From Anseranas semipalmata (Eukaryota > Chordata > Aves > Anseriformes > Anseranatidae), in NCBI GenBank assembly GCA_013399115.1, contig VXAA01001306.1:30658-94657 (forward strand): a DNA stretch of 64,000 nt, in the 5' to 3' direction. The notes beneath the pieces are model-generated. The model did not search any database, was not told the DNA's origin, and worked only from the letters and a program-made list of their open reading frames with translations. The position numbers and the translations under genes are program-made. Positions 61,388 through 64,000 of the stretch are shown here, piece after piece. Within the stretch, counting starts at the first letter, position 1. The number at the start of each line of letters is the position of its first letter.

Positions 61388-63699
61388 TGGGACAAATTCT
61401 GGTGAAAGAATTTCATGTGGCTCTTCTTGGAGCTACATAATTCCTGTGGAACACACAGAGGAAAGATTCTTGCAATGACACAAGTCTGAAGGCAGCAACA
61501 AGATTCCAACTGCGTAGGTCTGGCATCTTCAGACTTCCTGACGGTCTCTTACACAAATTAACTACAAACACACCCTTAATTATCATGAGGCAAGTTTCTG
61601 TCCCAAACACAGCTGAGAGATGCGAAGTCACCTAGTCATGCCGGAGGGACACCTGCAGCAGCTTTGGTTTTGCACCTATTTCTTTGCTCCTGTTCCGTCT
61701 CCTTCCTGGAAGATCTCCAGAGCTGCCAGACAGCAGCACTGCTCCGACTGACGCGAAACGAACGCCGCTTGTTGGACGCTAAGCGAGCTCCAGGGATTTA
61801 CCCCTCCGGCACTGCAGCCAGGGGTCTGCGGAGGATTCGGCGAGAGCCACCCTACGTCTCTTCGTGCACCGACTTTGCAAAGACCCAAATAAGGAAAGGC
61901 ATTTGGCATTTCATGCGTCGGACAGATGGATGGGAGGAGTGGTACTTGGAATGTCAAGTAGTGTGAATGAAGCATTTGGGGATGGGATGGATTTAAAACA
62001 TTACATAGTGAGCATGGTGTACTGACAAAGTCATTGGTAGTAGGGAATCTGGTTATGTTTCAACAGAGCAGCCAATCAATTAAGATTTTATTCTGGTTTT
62101 GGCTCTAAGTTTGCCTCTGTAGCCTTTCACTACACACCATTCCTACAAAAAGTCAGTTGTATTTATACCATGGTTGAAAATTGCATTGGTGAGTTGCTAT
62201 GACTAATTTTATAAAGAACTGACAAAGTTTTAATGAAGAGACTGAAGAGCAGAGTGAACATTATTTAAAGAGATGTGGAGGAGTAAATCTGCATGCAACT
62301 CTCGAAGTCAAGATAACTTTGCAGCTGAGGATTAATACAAATTCTCCAATTAATTTTCTTCTGTGCATGTCTGCATGGGGATGGGAGAAACAGGAGAGGG
62401 AACTAGGAGACCAGTAAATAAGAGACAAACTGAAGAATATAGTCATGTTGCATTGTTGGCAGGATGTCTGAGATTAAAATATTTTTTTGTTTTACTCAGA
62501 TTCAAATTAACAACCAGGAGATGAAAAGAGCTCAAAATGCATATTCTACAAATTGCCATAATGTGGAGTCATACTTAGGACTTTGTGGACTATAGACAGG
62601 TACCCTGTCAAGCAAGCTGAGAAGCACACGTCCATGGAAAATCTAGTTGTTCCCTCTTACGTATTGTCTGGACTACTGTAACAGTTCTAGCTTTCATTAA
62701 GGTCTCTTAGAAGCCTGCCTTGACTGAAAACTCCCCTGCATATTTAATGCTTGTACACTACTATTGGTTGGCACTCTACAAACTCTCTTCCACTTTCTGA
62801 CCATTAGGTTAAAAATATATTGACAAACAAAACCATGAGCATCTTTTCTTCCTTCCATGTTTGCCAATGAATGCAAAGTCCAAGAAGTTCTTTCCTAGAA
62901 CACCTTTTCTTTCTGAGGAATCATCTGAGTTATATGACAGAGCTCTGTGACACTAGAGATCTAGGTGAAGACCCCACATCGCTGGCATCCACTCTGGACA
63001 TGCTGCTGTGCCATTGCTGCCAGCATTGCGTGGATCAACTGGGAAAACATTGGAGTTTCCAAATTTTTTTAATTAAATTTTTTAAACAGCTAATTATTTT
63101 GCCAATGACCTCTGAACGACCTTGCACAAGCTGCTTTCTCTCTCTTCCATCCCTTCGACTTTTACTCAGGATTTATCATCTTTATGGAAGGGACTGTCTG
63201 TGAGCAGACACAGCGCATACCACTGCGGATCCCTCATTTCAAAGTAATAAGTAGTGATACCGAGCGGTGACAAAGGTCACACAAATTAGAGAGAGAGAAA
63301 AGATGTGTTATATCAAGTATGAGAGAGATTTAGTATTGCTTCCTTTGAGTCATCAGAATTTTCCTCATGTTAGGTTTAGGGCCACAGCAAGGCAGATCCA
63401 ACAGTGCTTTACAACTCATCTATGCACAGAACACTATTTTATATTTATTCATGCTCCTGTTTTATCCATATTTAAGTAACAAGTTTGTCTGTGGTGAAAA
63501 GTGGGAAAATCCTTAGTACAGCGCAACAGCGAGTCTCACAGCCCGTGGGATGAAGCCAGTTTTTCCCCACAAACAATGCTTTTCGAGGCAAACTCAAAAC
63601 TGCAGGAGAGCGCTGCAGAGTGCCCCACACCCCGCCTCCCCCCCTTTCAGTAACCTTCTCGCCACGTAGGAAAACACGCACTTTTATTTATTTTTTGAA

Positions 63700-64000
63700 C
63701 TACAATTATTCCCCAGCGGAAGAAGCCGTAGCGTGCCTGGAGGCGGTGGGGAGGGAAACGCGCCAGGCGGGCGCTGCTCCCGGCCGGACAGGCCGCACCG
63801 ACCAGGCGCCGCCAGCCAGAAGCTCGGGGCAGCCCCACGGGGGCTTCAGCCCTCGCCGAGCGGGCCCAACCCGCCCCCGTCCCGCTCCCCACTCACGTTT
63901 CGTCGTCCGCGTCGAGGCGGCTTCGTGGCTTCCCCTCAGGAAGGACGAGGCAGGAGTGCTCTGCGTTCCCGCGGCGCGTCTCGGGCGGCGAGGCGAGGCG
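63700..64000 (-). promoter_or_regulatory. CpG island at window edge (promoter)
   Basis: By hand count about 40 CpG occur in 280 bases at roughly 70% GC, rising toward the window end and abutting AT-rich DNA on the left. This is the strongest CpG island seen and is likely cut by the window edge. A minus-strand consensus donor lies inside it at 63896/63897, which orients at least one transcript leftward into the window. The island has no TATA box, as expected for a CpG-island promoter. The gene cannot be named. Confidence 0.75.
63897..64000 (-). other. Partial first exon with consensus donor
   Basis: On the minus strand the sequence enters from beyond base 64000 and ends at 63897 with ACGAAAC|GTGAGTGGGG, a consensus 5' splice site. 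Two of the three frames are open across all 104 bases. One includes EHSCLVLPEGKPRSRL and ends LDADDET in phase 2; the other includes GTQSTPASSFLRGSHEAAS and ends in phase 1. No ATG is present in the visible part, so this may be 5' UTR or the end of the first coding exon. Its GC- and CpG-rich setting fits a CpG-island first exon. Intron 1 would run leftward through at least part of this window. No family is recognisable from so short a piece. Confidence 0.5.

Larger units (their letters stand above)
58931..63699. other. Non-coding stretch
   Basis: I see no supportable gene. It has an ATA-rich tract at 59555-59572 and a T10G9 junction at 61369-61387. A moderately CpG-rich patch at 61690-61870 carries frames on both strands without family resemblance. 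The rest is AT-rich DNA approaching the terminal CpG island. Confidence 0.55.

Noticed and set aside
1..64000. tRNA, rRNA, CRISPR array, bacterial operon or phage module
   Set aside because: No such sequence pattern was seen on either strand. Codon-free AT-rich DNA, CpG depletion and CR1 elements point to a vertebrate nuclear genome.

Overview
This window reads as vertebrate nuclear DNA, most likely from a bird. It is AT-leaning, CpG-poor and almost free of coding sequence, with a few sharp CpG-rich patches. Its clearest repeats are CR1-family LINE fragments. One copy at 50250-50663 carries the avian CR1 hallmarks: the end of the second reading frame, a short 3' tail and a terminal ATTCTGTG-type repeat. 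One CR1 copy is degenerate and two others are much older. I see no SINE- or L1-rich landscape of mammalian type and no bacterial, phage or CRISPR signature. The species cannot be fixed from the sequence.

Layout. 1-16 kb is AT-rich intergenic or intronic DNA with two minus-strand exon candidates (3247-3390 and 10174-10284). At 16.2-18.4 kb, on the plus strand, there is a TATA box, a 5' splice site, a GC-rich block with nine GC dinucleotides in a row, a 3' splice site, and a short ATG frame that looks like a signal peptide. 18.4-29.5 kb is gene-free apart from an open frame ending in a strong donor at 20522 (minus) and an ancient CR1 at 24977-25345. A compact CpG island sits at about 29.5-29.83 kb and faces a minus-strand donor. 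30-38.6 kb is again mostly featureless. At 38.6-41 kb there is a secretory-looking plus-strand frame, a good 120-nt minus-strand exon candidate (39352-39471) and a CpG-rich block. 46.5-47.1 kb is a second ancient CR1; 48.8 kb has a short coding-like patch; 50.25-50.66 kb is the best preserved CR1; 54.5-54.95 kb is another CR1. 56.5-59 kb has a CpG cluster with E2F- and octamer-like sites, short tandem duplications, a hairpin and a diverged tandem duplication. The window ends in a strong CpG island (63.7-64.0 kb).

Interpretation. The terminal island holds a consensus donor on the minus strand, with a first exon entering from beyond base 64000. The simplest model is that a minus-strand gene starts at or just past the right edge and that much of this window is its first intron or introns. 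The minus-strand exon candidates would then be alternative or internal exons; this is inference. No gene could be named from its protein sequence. The longest open frames (up to 170 codons) are no longer than expected by chance in 64 kb, so most are not reported as genes.
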